Below are positions 33,465-47,008 of a DNA stretch of 64,000 bases, piece by piece. The DNA is from Gymnopus androsaceus JB14. Taxonomy: Eukaryota; Basidiomycota; Agaricomycetes; Agaricales; Omphalotaceae. Both the position numbers and the translations under genes were made by a program. Each line of letters opens with the position of its first letter. Position 1 is the first letter of the stretch. Location: the NCBI GenBank assembly GCA_009733575.1, contig ML769516.1:65233-129232 (forward strand), in the 5' to 3' direction. A model generated the notes under the pieces. That model had not been told where the DNA came from. It saw nothing but the letters and a program-made list of their open reading frames with translations, and did no database searches.

Positions 33465-36069
33465 TTATACATCGATCCCTAGATGAGCATCAACACGGAT
33501 CTCTTCACTCTTCCTGCCGACCTCTCCGAACCACTCCATCGCCCGAGTCGCCTTCTTCGCCATCTCTTCCTGAGCTTTGACCTCCTTTACCACGTTCCTC
33601 CAACGCACCGATTGAACCTCCCCTTGAGATCCCACGAAGCCAAACGCAGCACCTTCCTCGTCTCCCTGCTAATCCTCAACGCATTCGCATCGAATGAAGG
33701 AGATCTCCTCTTCCCCATCATTACGGACGACAGATGCCTTGACGCGTCGGCCAACAGTCTTGGGAATGGAGTTGGGAAGTTCAAGGATCAAGTAGGCCGG
33801 TCATACCGATGGTAACAGCACCCAAAACAGGTGCAGCCCACTTCCTGAACCGTCTCATTTCCGAAAAGATCCGTGACACGAATGATGCCTTCAATGAGGC
33901 TCTTGGCACCAACAGCTTGTCCACCGACCATGGTCAAAGCACCAACACCAACGCTGGCGAGACCCAAAGCAGTAGGAGCAGGTAGATTCGTCAGTCCTCC
34001 TTGCTAGCCTTGTCGGACTGACCGTCACCAAAGTGGAGCCAGAGTTGATGATGGAGGTCGAAGAGGTCGAGGAAGGTGGTCTCTAGCATATCAGGGCGTT
34101 GAGCAAGACCAATTCCGAGACCGTGAACACCGCCAGCAACGACGCTCAATGAACGCCTGCTCTTGGTAGATCCCTTGCTGGCCTTTCTGACCGTACTGAA
34201 CATGGCCTCGGGCATGAAGACCCTCTTGTTGCGCTCGACACCCGCGGGAAGGTGCTCTTCAGAAAGGTCTTTAATCTTGTCGACGCCAGCAGCTGGTGAT
34301 GATTCGAGCTTCATCCTCTGCGAGCATGACTGCTGCGTCAAGACTGGCAAGAAGAGCCTTGCGGACATCACGAGCATAGTCCCAAACGCCGAGGATACCA
34401 GGATAAGAGGGCATAGGAACAAGAGACTTGTCCACACCCAGCTTTCCTTGTCCAACACGTTCGAGGGCTTGAGCCAAGGTCGTCTTCGATTTGGATGAAG
34501 CACCACTGGCGCCCTCTTCCTCCAGCGTCTCAAGACCCTCCTCCAAAGCCTCACGACCGCTCTTCATCTTTTCCAAGACCGGTTTGACCTCAGCCAGGCT
34601 TTCCTTTCGCCTGATTCGAGTTCAGAACGAGCGACAATGGCATTCGCACCCGCGAGGAGCTCAATGTCTCCGAGAAGGTTGTTGCAGGTACGTCGAGACT
34701 GGGTGAAGTTTCGACTTGGATCGCTTGACAAGGACAAAGGATCGCAACGAAGACTCGAGGTCATCAAAGGTGGGGTTGGCGGTGAATGGCTGAAGTCGCA
34801 GCAGCAGAGTCGACAAAGTGAACGAGATCATCAGCATTGTCGTATGTGCGGGGGCTGAGCTGTTTGATCTGTTCGAGAACGAGCCTCCTGCACTTATCCT
34901 TGTTCTTGATCTGCTCAAACTTGTTGACCACTATGAACAGATACGCTTTCTCCTTACTGGCGTTGGTAAGGAATTCGCGGGCAGAAAGAGTAAAGTGATT
35001 TTCTGCCGAGACAACAAAGACGACAACATCAATCTCCTCCTGGCGAGCGAAGAGAGCAGTTGTCTTCAAGCTGTCTCTGTTGAGACCCGGTGCATCGATT
35101 AGTGAGATGTCGACAACACCGTTGTTAAGGAGGGATTCGGAGGGAGTACGTGTGTCGGCAAGATAGAGTTTGAGTATTCGCTCGTTATTCTCGTTGTCAG
35201 CAACAATTTCCTCTAGTTCTGAGAGGGAAGCACGAGTGAAGGTCGACTCGTCATTAATGTCGTATGAGGCACCCTGTGTGATAATGTGCACTTCCTCGGT
35301 ACCCTTGTTCTCGGCCGCGTCGTGTACCTCGCAGAATGCGGTGGTACACGGCTGCTGGTCGACAGGCATAACCTCTCGACGGAGCAGAGCGTTGACGAAG
35401 GTGGATTTACCGGCATTCAGGTCACCGGTAACGAGGACCTTGGAGGAGGTATCTTCAACCCGAAGACGAAGCTTATCGACATGGTTGAGAGATGAGCCAA
35501 TACGTTCGTCCAACAGGTTGGCAATGGATGATTTTTCGAGTTGGGAAACAAGGGATGCGACGGTGGAATTTGGACCGAGTTTGAGGTCGAGACGGAGGAC
35601 GCTAAAGTCAGAAGAGGCAGCCTCGTCTGATTCCTCTTCTTCCTCCTCCTTTTCAGATATCTGCGAGACCGTGACTGACCGCTGCATCTTCTTCCTGACG
35701 ATGACATCCGTTTTTGCGGAGGGATCGTCTGCGAAAGTTAGGGAACGACGCAGAGCCTTCCTGCTTGGAGGTGCAACAGCGTCAATAGCCTCCTTGTACT
35801 GAGGATAGCGTATAATCCATTCGTCTTTGTTGAAAGTGCGGATATCGTTCAAGATGGACTTGGTTGCATCAATAGCATTCACAAGCCTGTGAGACGCGTT
35901 AAAACCTACATCCAAATAGTGAAAACAAATTGGCATACCTATCCTTCTGTTCTATGTATGCCTCCTGGACATCTTCAACCTTGAGCTGCCTGTCTGCAGA
36001 GAAATTGCTGAAGCTGGCGAGCTCCTTGGTGGGTGAAGTAACCCGGGTAGGAGAATATGCTTGAGCCAT
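33465..36069 (-). CDS. fzo1: Mitofusin-like GTPase (Fzo1), C-terminal half interrupted by about ten one-base shifts
   Basis: An outer-membrane dynamin-like GTPase that tethers and fuses mitochondria. The start MAQAYSPTRVTSPTKELASF (36069) and an intron near 35884-35937 lead to the GTPase domain: G1 GDLNAGKST, G2 region with CTTAFCEV, G3 DAPGL, G4 NKFEQ. Up to about 34790 the frame is open. After that, family-typical segments continue but in changing frames: NPTFDDLESSLRSF, NNLLGDIELLAG, EVKPVLEKMKSG, VDKIKDLSEEHLPAGVER, RVFMPEAMFS, the membrane region GLASVGVGALTMVGGQAVGA, KWAAPVLGAV, AYLILELPNSIPKTVGRR and the C-terminal coiled coil (EEMAKKATRAMEWFGEV), to a stop at 33465. Shifts lie near 34785, 34680, 34605, 34300, 34005, 33845, 33797, 33697, 33605 and 33585. 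Protein conservation without missense decay favours assembly errors over a pseudogene. Confidence 0.85.
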
Positions 36070-37866
36070 GGTCAAGCAGTTTTGTTTTCTGAATTATTAT
36101 AGCCTAGTACTGGGTTATCCCAGGTGAATGTTTGTTGGTTCGCTTAGCAGCGTCTAGCTTTCTTGTTGATAACTCTAGACGTGATGGGGAATTGGGAAGA
36201 ACGAAAATACGGAAGATCCCGGCATGGAGCTCCGTAATACTTTCACATGACTACTCCCAGACCCGGCTTCTCGGCTCAGCTTCTGGTTCCGTATTCGAGC
36301 TCTCGACTTCAAATCTTCGCTTGGTTTTATGAAGAAAGGAAAGTCTAGAGCGAATGTATTTATTTACTCTATTACTGACAGAAATTGGAATCGTACTTTT
36401 CCGTATTTTTTTCTTTCTTTCACAGTTGAAAATGCATCAACTAAGTGAGTGACTCGAGCCAGAAATTTCCTTTGAAACATCTCATATATGGTTGTCTTGC
36501 CATTTGTAGTCCAGGACATTCTTTGAGGCGCATGCAGTGCTCGTCTCGGTTTTCTACAGGTGGTAATAGACCTTGGAGCCTTGCTTCGAATTTCCCAAGA
36601 AATTCAGTGCGAGTTATCATTTATGAGAAGTTCACTCGATACTTCTCCATGAAATTCCCTCTGTGACCGAAAGAAAGGCTACTTGTAACTTGATACTCAC
36701 CCTAGCTTACACCCCTATACGCCTAACTCAACCCTTTTTCAAGCTTAAATCTCTGATGGCACTTCCACCTATCGGGGATGATACTCAGGCTCAAGGAAAG
36801 CATGCCCTTACCTGCGCGGAGCATCACTTCAATTTAACCTAGCAACTAGGATTGAGGAGGTTATCGGATTGACTTTTGGATACCTCAAAATAAGCTTCCT
36901 AGGTCCGTCACCGCGTCTCGATGCAGCATATTATAAAATCTTCTCGATTCAGAGACTCGAAACAAAGTACTTACTCCAGCCGCTTTGAGGCCCTGGTTGA
37001 GCCTAGTATACGCCCTTGAATTACGAAACCAAAGGTACGTGGCGCGCACTGAAACTTGGTCCATGGGATTTTATCGGCTTTCTACAGCTCTTCAAGCCTC
37101 GGAAAAAGTCAAATCTCAGTAGCAGAGAGCTATTATCCAGTGCAACTACTTTACAACCAGGTCAGTATGTCAGAGACAGCTCCTTATACGTAGTATTTGA
37201 CTGCAACTTTCTTTGAAATTAAGATTCAAAATCGTTACTGCGAGCTAGTACGCATCCCCAAAGTTAATCAGGTCAGTCACATCGAAGACGAACGAACTCA
37301 ACTCGCAGCTCACGTTCGACTCCTGAGACCTGAGCCTTCAGTGGCAGGTTAGTTATCCTTCGAATGTCCTTTGAGATGAGGTACAATCATCAAGTGAAAC
37401 TTGAAGGTATATACATACTATACGCCCTACTACTGGAAATAAATTTCATTTCAAGTAGCTCCCCGACGCCGCGTGGAAAAATTATTTTGCGCCCCGCCTC
37501 ATCAATTTGAAGCATCCTGATTCCTGAAGAACGCACGAAGACTAGATAGTCTTTGAGGGGCTCCCGAGCGAAACGTATCACGTTCCGAAGCGGGGGGCAG
37601 AGCTTGCTTCAGGACTTCGTGTTGGTGAAGAATCAGCTCCGTTGGTAGGTTCTCGACGTTGGAGTCGAACTCCGATACTACGCATCAAGCAGGCCTAACA
37701 ATTCTCTTCTATCTTCAGAACGGGGAAGAATTAGGAGCTATAGATTTGCCAATAACTAGTGAAATATGGTAATAGTACAGTGGTAAGTAAGTAGTAGCGA
37801 CGAGGCAGCACAAATAATTTAATATGCTACAAAAAATGGGATGATGTCCGAAACTCCAGTCATTCA
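36070..37866. other. Intergenic stretch without clear gene
   Basis: About 1.8 kb without a supported gene. Short frames at 37016-37216 and near 37225-37350 (plus; segment ELVRIPKVNQVSHIEDERTQ) could be exons of something unrecognised or remains of a retroelement. A T-arm-like GGAGTTCGACTCC near 37650 lacks the rest of a tRNA. Confidence 0.3.
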
Positions 37867-39086
37867 TTAATAACTACTTGCAACGGATCCCACTCGGCCT
37901 CCATCTATCAGCCAGACCGCACCATTTACATACGCTCCAGCTTTACTCGCCAAAAAGAGGATGGTTCCCGCCATTTCCTACAAAGAAAGAAAGAAAAATG
38001 AGAAGACAGTCCACGCAAAGAAGAAAAATTCCCCTAACCTCTTCCGTTCCCGCTCGCTTTAGGGGAACTGACATGGCCATAGTGCGAGGATCGAGCTTTG
38101 AGCTTGGTGTTAAGCTGCTATTCGTCATTTCTGGAAGGATTTTTGGGTTAGCGGGATCCCAAAAACAGTAGGCAAAGATGCACATACCACTTGGCCAAAC
38201 TCCTGGAGCCAAAACGTTGCTTCGAATACCCCAAGGTGCAAGTAGTTCGCTAGGCATTTACCTAGATGCGTACTCGCGATTTTGGATAATGTATACGACA
38301 TTGACACGATTTTAGGGTCGACTCTAAACGAGCCTGATGATGACACCGTTATGACTTGCGATGAATGGAAAGGCGGAAATGACATGAAGCTTGAGAATGC
38401 GCTTTCTTGTTGACGCAAATTACCCTGATGCAGGAGGTCTAAAAATGCGACAGTCGTGTAATACGGCGCTGTCACATTCGTTGAAAATGTTTCTGCAAAG
38501 TCATCGGGTGTACCAGAGTCCCATAACGCGGACTGGAATTGTTTGATGGAAGGATGTGAAGGTTCGCAGCTAGGCGAAGCGGGAGGGGATGGAGGACTGT
38601 GTATTTCACAGGAATCATCGGGTGAAGGTAGCGGGTGAGAATACAGATTCCGTGCGATGCCAGCATTATTCACGAGAAGATCGATGTACCCATGCCGAGC
38701 CTTGACGGCTTGAACTATGGATAGAAGGGATTCACGATTGGTAACATCGCCGTGTAAAGGAATGATGTTGTTGAAGCGCTAGATAAGAACCTGTGAATAA
38801 GCAGGGAAAGAGGTATCGTTGAATCGGCTCACATTGTTCTCTTGAGCCGCCTGCTGAAGCACATCGAGTCTCCTCCCAACGATGTACACTATAGCACCGT
38901 TGTTTTCAAGAGCAGCGGCCATCATAAGTCCGATACCTACGTGGATGGTGATCAATTTCGGGAAATACGAGGCTCAACGAGTAGTCACATACCGGTTCCG
39001 CCTCCTGTAACTACTGCAACTAACCCTTCGACATTGAATAGTCTGAGGGGACTATATTGGTGATCTTCGGACCCTTGGCCAAGCAT
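37867..39086 (-). CDS. Short-chain dehydrogenase/reductase (SDR), one frame break
   Basis: A Rossmann-fold NAD(P)-dependent oxidoreductase. Exon 1 starts MLGQGSEDHQYSPLRLFNVE at 39086 and reaches the nucleotide-binding AVVTGGGTG, spliced to IGLMMAAALENNGAIVYIVGRR. Then come HGDVTNRESL, the LLVNNAGIARN motif, VITVSSSGSFR with the catalytic Ser region, and the active-site SYTLSKIASTHLGKCLA (Tyr-x3-Lys). The end reads ILFLASKAGAYVNGAVWLIDGG, the usual SDR C-terminus. An insertion rich in Pro/Ser (near residues 105-130) follows NNAG. Near 38246-38250 one base is missing between KCLA and LLAPWGIRSNVLAPG. The substrate is unknown. Confidence 0.83.
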
Positions 39087-40770
39087 TGCTGTGAGTAGAG
39101 GGATGGAAAGCTTCGGAGGCCTAAAAAACAGTAAATATCGGGCTGCGCAGAAACAAAAGATTGATTAAACCGCCGCGCTTTATAAAGAATATGGAGATGA
39201 CAGTCTTCACCTTTTTGGGGAAAGGTTTCTGTGTATCGGTAATCACGATCTCTTGAATCATATATGAACGCGGTTGGCTCGGGTTTCTCCTTTTACGTGC
39301 AAGTTCCTCTGATCTCCATTGACGAAGCTGAGGGTTTTTCATTACTAAAATTTGAGTTGAGAAGCGAAGCGACGGACTTTCAAAGAAGATATAGACTAAG
39401 AGATGCACAAACTCTCATTCTTTCAGTTTCTTGCTTCTTTTTTGCAGCTTGGAGGGAATATTGATGATGCCAGCGCCCAGATTGAATCGGGGATATGTCT
39501 TAATTAGCGGCATTGATTTATTGTAATCATGTCCTGTCCATATGTCTTAGACATTTGTGGCTGAGCTGACATTCCGCTCGAAGACTTGCACGGAAACTTG
39601 AAGGACGGCGCTGATTCTGGAGATGTGACGCAAAAATTTGAGCGCATAGCTCGTTTCTTGAAGCTTTTGACTTTGAAGCTTACAGCTGTGTTGAAGAACA
39701 GATCGCGAGAAGAAGCAGAGATCAATAATCGCTGATCAGAAAACAATGATCGTACCGGTGGCGTTGCTGCCGACTCTCCCATGTACGACCGCCGACGAGA
39801 TACCAGAGACCAGAGTTCGAGTTCAATAGGTTTGTATATCGTCAGCGTCCTGAGAGTCAATGGCGAATCTGTGTAACAAGTCGATGAGGAACGGGATGAC
39901 ATACATTTATGGCTAGGTAGGGCTGTCTTGATTGACTGCTAGAACTTGAATGGTCGCGGCATACGGAGAAACGACACCACCACCACTTCAATTCTACAGA
40001 TCCTTGACTAGCCTCGATAGTGAAAAAAATGAATGTAATGTATGGCGAAGAGTACGGAAACTTCGAGTCGAGCTAAATATAAGTACCTCCATGCATCTTA
40101 GATACATTAGCGAGACCTCGAGCTCGAAACAGCCTCCATCATAAGTAGGTAGGAGAGCTTATTCCTTCAAGCTGTAGTCGGTGACTAACATTGAAACTGT
40201 TTTAAACCCTGCAAGCAATCACCGGCGATTCAACTGTAAGTTTGAGAATCATTAAAGGGATCTAGAAACAGAAAATTGCTTCCCCTTGTAAGTTGAAACT
40301 TTCAAAGCCTCCTTAAAACCGATACTAAAACACCACATTTACCAAGTATCTTCAACATGCTATAGTGTCTTTACGGCGTACGTTAACATTGACATACATA
40401 TCTCCACGCGATTGTTTTCCTGCTGACCCTCCGAGACCGAGACTCCCAAGCTAATCGCCAAAACCCCGGATTTGGACTGTCAGGCAGGTTCAAGCCGAAT
40501 TGATTAGACTGGAGGGAACAGCTAAAGGAAACGTAACGGTGGAGAAGGATGAATAAGGATGGGCTCTAGCACGCTCCGAAGCTAGGTTGCAAGGAGCACC
40601 GAAAATCGAGATACCGCCAATGGATTATTGATACAACACTTGAGCCGATGGAGGATGACAGACATTTTTAATCATGCCAGCAGAGGATAAAAATGAGCGC
40701 CAAGTCAGTTCAAGCCTTGGTGAGCTCTTATCAAAGCGCCAAGTTCGTGTTACGAAGATAAAAACAAGGG
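39087..40770. other. Intergenic stretch without recognised gene
   Basis: A 132-codon minus frame at 39504-39902 shows no motif and is opposed by other frames. Nothing else was recognised in this 1.7 kb. Confidence 0.3.
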
Positions 40771-42474
40771 TCATTTATCTGCAGAGTGTGCATACGTCTC
40801 CTCGAGCCGACTCTTGACGTAGTCTCCAGCAGAAATTACTTCATATTTTGCGGGCATCTCGGGGGAGACGCAACTTGGCAATGGCTAGCGAGATGGAAAA
40901 TCAGAAAAACAGGTTTTTGGAGGAAAAAATTAACACTGTTACCTCCAGAAGTACGTCGTAGTCGACACCGAAAAAGAGCGGAATAGAATATCGTTCTTTG
41001 CCTGAGGTGTTTATAGCGCGATGAATCGTGGATTTAAACACGTCGTCTATGAGCCGTAAATGAGAGGACATTTTTATGATTATAGATTCGGAGACGTACT
41101 GGTCCATCTGGCGAGTTCTACTCATAGTAGATGAGACGATATCGCTTTGATGAAGATTCAGAACGTACGATCGCCAATATTCAGGACAAAAGTCCCAGGT
41201 ATAGGAACAGCGTTAATCCATTTCCCTTGCATGTTTTGCACTTGTAGGGCAGAAACAGTCGTCTTGTTGCAAAAGGATTGTGAAGCACTGCAAGTCAATC
41301 CGAGAAGATCATCGAAGGACCATTATCCAGAAGGAAAACCACTTACTTCATAACTGGCCGGAGGATCGTCGTCAGTAATCTCAAAGACGGTTAGCACGGA
41401 ATACTACTCACTCCGTATGCGCACCGATCCCGATACTTTCGTTGTCAAGTGAAGTCGGAGACTGAGGCGGATAGTGGAGCAGTCTCATGATTGCAGCTGG
41501 TTTCGTTGTCTGTATTTTCCATTCAATGACTTGATCGAATGAGAAGCTACGAACGAACCTTGTCATCGAAGAAATTCTCTGGTAGATCCAAGGCCAGTGC
41601 GAAAATGGGGAAGAGCTTTAGGCCAAGTTGGACAACTGAATGACTGAGTTGGACGGGGAGAAATTAAGCTTCAGCATTGATCTGTTTCAAGAACTCACTA
41701 ATACGATAAAACTGGCTCCTTGAACCCAGTCAAATCAGGCCAAACGTTGGTACCTGACATTGCACCGTCGTCGCGTTCGCTACTGCTTCCCGAAGGATCT
41801 TCGTATCCAATGTCAAATCCTTCATGAAGGTCGCCCTTCCCGTTTGGATCGGTATTCTCTCCTATATGGGGTAAATTGAACTCGATTGCGTTCCCCGAAC
41901 AGCCTACTCACCTAGTAGAGCAGTATATCCCTTGAAATTCTTACTCTTGTGAATATCGAGCTATAGAACTGGCAATTAAATCGCAAAGAATCATATTCGC
42001 CGGACGACGCACATCCATTTTAGATTCACTAGGCAGAGCGAAGAATGTCTTCCCCGCTTCCACTGCATTTGTTATAACGTCTTCCGGAATACCATGGTTC
42101 ATAACTGAGAAACGCGAATAGAACTAAGTATTGAATTCCAAAGGAAGCGGTCAAGTCGGAGAAAGGACTTGCTATAAAAGAAGCCGACTGTAACATCAAA
42201 AAATGAGTAGAAAGACACCGATGATTTCGTTCAAACCGCATCCTCACTATTGACACAGGCATCTCTGATCTTGTCTGCCAAAGCTCTTCTGCGCGCAGGA
42301 TCCCGGCTCGATATATCGGTAATGTCACTGGTAGAACTTGATAGTGAATATCGGAGGCCTATGGAAAAAATACTGGACAGACATCACTGGGATTTCTTCA
42401 AAAGTACTATCTGTTCTCTGGTTAGCCAGAACCATCTTTAATGAGGTTTCGGAGGACGAGGACGAGTTGAGCAT
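40771..42474 (-). CDS. 2-oxoglutarate/Fe(II)-dependent oxygenase (isopenicillin N synthase-like), one frame break
   Basis: A DIOX-N / 2OG-FeII oxygenase. Spliced, the N-terminus reads FEEIPVIDITDISSRDPARR, then RALADKIRDACVNIGFFYIM and NHGIPEDVITNAVEAGK. The iron ligands His and Asp sit in GIGAHTDYECFTIL (near 41420, across two introns) and the distal His in FKSTIHRAINTSG near 41030. The 2-oxoglutarate-binding Arg fits ERYSIPLFF. The C-terminus LPSCVSPEMPAKYEVISAGD is restored by a splice near 40890. One intron uses a GC donor (GCAAGT near 42174). One extra base near 41258-41262 separates QQDD from VSALQVQN. The family hydroxylates, desaturates or closes rings on small molecules; the substrate is unknown. 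The gene diverges from the Aurora kinase gene with about 166 bases between start codons, so a shared promoter is likely. Confidence 0.85.
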
Positions 42475-42640
42475 GACGATGGAGATGGAAGATAAGCGCT
42501 AATTACAGTAAGCCGCGGCGAGCTTACGGCTGGCATACGGTCACATGACACCTCTACAAATATCGAAGTTCAGTTTGAACTTGCGCCTCTTTTGTTAGGC
42601 GCTTCTACTTTACGACCTCCCTCCTTCCCTCCTCCTCATA

Positions 42641-44087
42641 ATGGCCACGGTAGGCTCCGTCACTCGCCAAATCGCTGCACTGGAGCTATCTAACAAGAAA
42701 CCCGGAATCACGACCAACAACAGCACTGCGAGACCTCCATTACACTCGAAGCATTCGAGCCAAACGAACGTTGCGAAACTTTTAACGAAATATGCTGCTC
42801 CGAATCCACATCTTCCCGGAAGCAGTACGAAATCAACGAAACCAGTAGCAGGAACAGCGATACCCAAGACAAAGCCACCACACACAGGCAATACACCTGT
42901 ACCAGAAGCTACTCAACCTTTTGATATTGGGAACTATGACGGCGGACTTGAGCTAGAAAACGAAAAGAGAGGAGAGAAGATCTTTGGTGAAGCTGCCAAG
43001 GAATTGGCATTGGATTCTAGTAGTGCTCAGTAAGCTGCATCTAAACTTTATGCACGATAAACGTCTCAATCAATCGAACAGGAAATGGCCCACTCGTGAA
43101 TGGTCGCTTCACGATTTTGACATGGGCAGACCACTGGGAAAGGGTAAATTCGGACGTGTCTACATGGTACGAACGAAAGCCGAACCCAAGTACATCGTCG
43201 CTCTGAAAACACTCTACAAATCCGAAATCGTCAAAGGAAAGGTGGAGAAACAAGTTCGAAGGGAGATTGAGATTCAGCAAAATTTGCGTCATCCAAACGT
43301 CTTGCGTTTGTATGGGTACTTTCACGACGAGACGCGGATCTTTTTGATGCTCGAGTTTGCTGGAAAGGGTGAGCTGTACAAGCAACTCTCCAAGTTTGGA
43401 TGCTTCTCGGAGAAGCGTAGCTCGAGATACATCGACCAAATGGCCGATGCGTTGAGCTACTTGCACGCGAAGCACGTCATTCATCGTGATATTAAGCCCG
43501 AGAATCTCCTTCTCGGACTGAACGGTGAACTGAAGATTGCAGACTTTGGCTGGTCTGTACATGCTCCAGGTAGGCTTGCAGTGTATACATTTTTCTTTGC
43601 AATACTGACCCACATTTGCACCAGGGAACCGCCGACGGACGATGTGCGGAACATTGGATTATCTTCCTCCAGAGATGGTCGAGGGGAAGGAGCACACCGA
43701 AAAGGTGGATTATTGGGCGTTGGGTGTTTTGACGTATGAGTTCTTGATTGGAAATCCACCGTTCGAGGATCGGAAGAGTGTGGACAGTGAGATTGATTCT
43801 TTTTTCTTTCCTTGAACTTGGATGTTGATCGTGTCTTAGATACCTACCGTAGGATTATGAGGGTCGACTTGAGGTTTCCTCCTGGAATGTCTGCAGAGGT
43901 CAAAGATCTCATTGCGCGGGTAAGTTCTTATTCGTTCTTTTTCGTCTGACATTTATTAATGCTGGATCATGAACAGCTTCTGCAGCATGAGCCTCAGGAC
44001 CGGATACCACTGGTAGACGTCTTACGCCACCCGTGGATTGTCAAGTACAGACCAAAGGATTGTAACAGGGGTAGCGAAGTTTATTGA
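42641..44087 (+). CDS. Aurora-type serine/threonine kinase (Ipl1/Ark1)
   Basis: Five exons (42641-43029, 43082-43569, 43625-43786, 43840-43919, 43977-44087) give 409 residues with an unbroken frame. After a 130-residue Ser/Thr/Pro-rich N-terminus, the kinase domain starts [20 protein letters not shown]. It contains the VAL-K lysine, the helix-[21 protein letters not shown], catalytic [10 protein letters not shown] and [12 protein letters not shown] is Aurora-typical. The activation loop [16 protein letters not shown] carries the phosphorylatable Thr, followed by [13 protein letters not shown] and HPWIVKYRP at the end. Aurora kinase of the chromosomal passenger complex corrects kinetochore attachment in mitosis. 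The intact frame makes this gene a useful control for the indels seen elsewhere. Confidence 0.93.
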
Positions 44088-44688
44088 GGATGTATATGGG
44101 TTCAAGTTGTGCTATCATTTTTACGCAGACTGTTATGGTGGAGTAGTATATGCCAATATGCTGTTAATTAACATGATGTATCTATCTCTAGAACTGAACG
44201 GTGCGACAGCAGCATCGTAGTGATGTCCTTGCTATATTAAAAGGGCTTCCCGTCGTGACCCGAGCGCCGTACTTAAGGTTTGCTCGTCAGACTTGCGTCA
44301 GACCATCATGCTCGTTCCAACCGTGACCGCCAAAGATCACCATTTCAGATGGAAATGCTGTATTGTTTCTCTGTCAGCTTTCCGTCACCACCATCGCATT
44401 GTACCGCTGCTTAAAACCGTGCTCGGACTTAGGTCTTTTTGATCTCTAAGCGTCTGAGTAATTCTCTTCGTGATCGCGACTCGTCACGTGTGAAATCGCA
44501 TAAAATCACTACGTTCTTGCTAATAGACCATTTTCACCATTTCCCTTCGTCTCACCTTCGCCACAACGTGGTCTCACAGGCCTTTCAGCTCAGGCCCTCT
44601 TTTCCGCCAACTTACTGCTATTCCTTTGGCTGGAGCTTTAGTCTCTTCGGATAACTCTAGATCGTATTCTCACTCATCTACTTCCAAA
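44088..44688. other. Spacer and promoter region before thioredoxin reductase
   Basis: No gene supported. CT-rich stretches near 44520-44640 precede the ATG at 44689, as often seen in basidiomycete housekeeping promoters. Confidence 0.35.
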
Positions 44689-46043
<1,355 letters not shown>

Positions 46044-46534
46044 GGAGGAGGAAGAGCTCAATGGAGATTAAGGGTGGGCTATTAGTGCACACCATAGACT
46101 TTTTTTTTCTTAGTTATTGTTGTTGTTGTTGTTTTTTTTATAGACTCGAATGATATATGTATAATTAATGTGTTCAACGCTTTCCAGTCAGTGCATATGT
46201 GAGCTGGATCGTTATGAAAGAAGTCTACTCGACACGTTAGAACGCTTAGGCGCAAATCGTCTAACCGTATACAAGTTCAGGCTGAGTCGGAGTATTTGTT
46301 CTGAAGCCAAAAAAATAAACAGGATACCTTCGGAGTTACAGCGTAAAGGCAAATGCGGGAAACAAGACTAAGATGTATTTCTTGAACACTATGCTCCCTT
46401 AGCTTGGCTACATAGAGTCTTTCAGTTCGTGAATATTGTAACGGAGAGGGGGTGTTCGCGCAGTAACACATGACGGGGCTTCTGACTGGCCTCTGATGGA
46501 CTAGAGATGTATCTTCGTGACGCAAGTTTTCAAA
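46044..46534. other. 3' spacer after thioredoxin reductase
   Basis: Contains T-rich and GTT-repeat sequence (46108-46140) suitable for a 3' untranslated region. No gene. Confidence 0.35.
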
Positions 46535-47008
46535 TCCGTAAACAGATCGTCGGTGTACATTCGCTGAGTCCGCTACTTATTACCGACACTTCGAACCCGA
46601 CTCGGCGCGTGAGTATGGTGTACTGAGCATACTTATTTTCAAATTAGTGGACATTCGGACTCTACGATACAAATACATTAATTCTGATTTTCGCTACCAT
46701 ATATAATGATATAGTACATATAGAATAAATACTGTCGTAAGTAACTTGGCAGAACCGCAAGCCTACTTGCGGCGTTTACTTGATAAAAATGTATTACTTG
46801 CAGTGTCAGTTGTGGAGTTATAATATAGAAAATACCCTTAGATCCTAACTGCGAGTGCGATCGTCGCTCAGCCGATGAAGGACTTAGGAAGTCGAAAGTT
46901 GCTATGTACATATGTATAATCGATATCAAGGAGTACAGAGAAAACTACCTTTATTTAACGAAACTGAGGATGCAAAATATAGTCCGTCTGGATGCGCGAG
47001 AAACGAGA

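Noticed and set aside
34163..34498. Plus-strand frames in the mitofusin 3' half
   Set aside because: Shadows of a conserved minus-strand gene with frame breaks.
35170..35802. 210-codon plus-strand frame
   Set aside because: Antisense of the mitofusin GTPase domain, whose motifs are clear on the minus strand.
37640..37690. Possible tRNA T-arm (GGAGTTCGACTCC on minus)
   Set aside because: The stem leaves only a 5-base loop, and no A box, D-arm, anticodon arm or acceptor stem fits.
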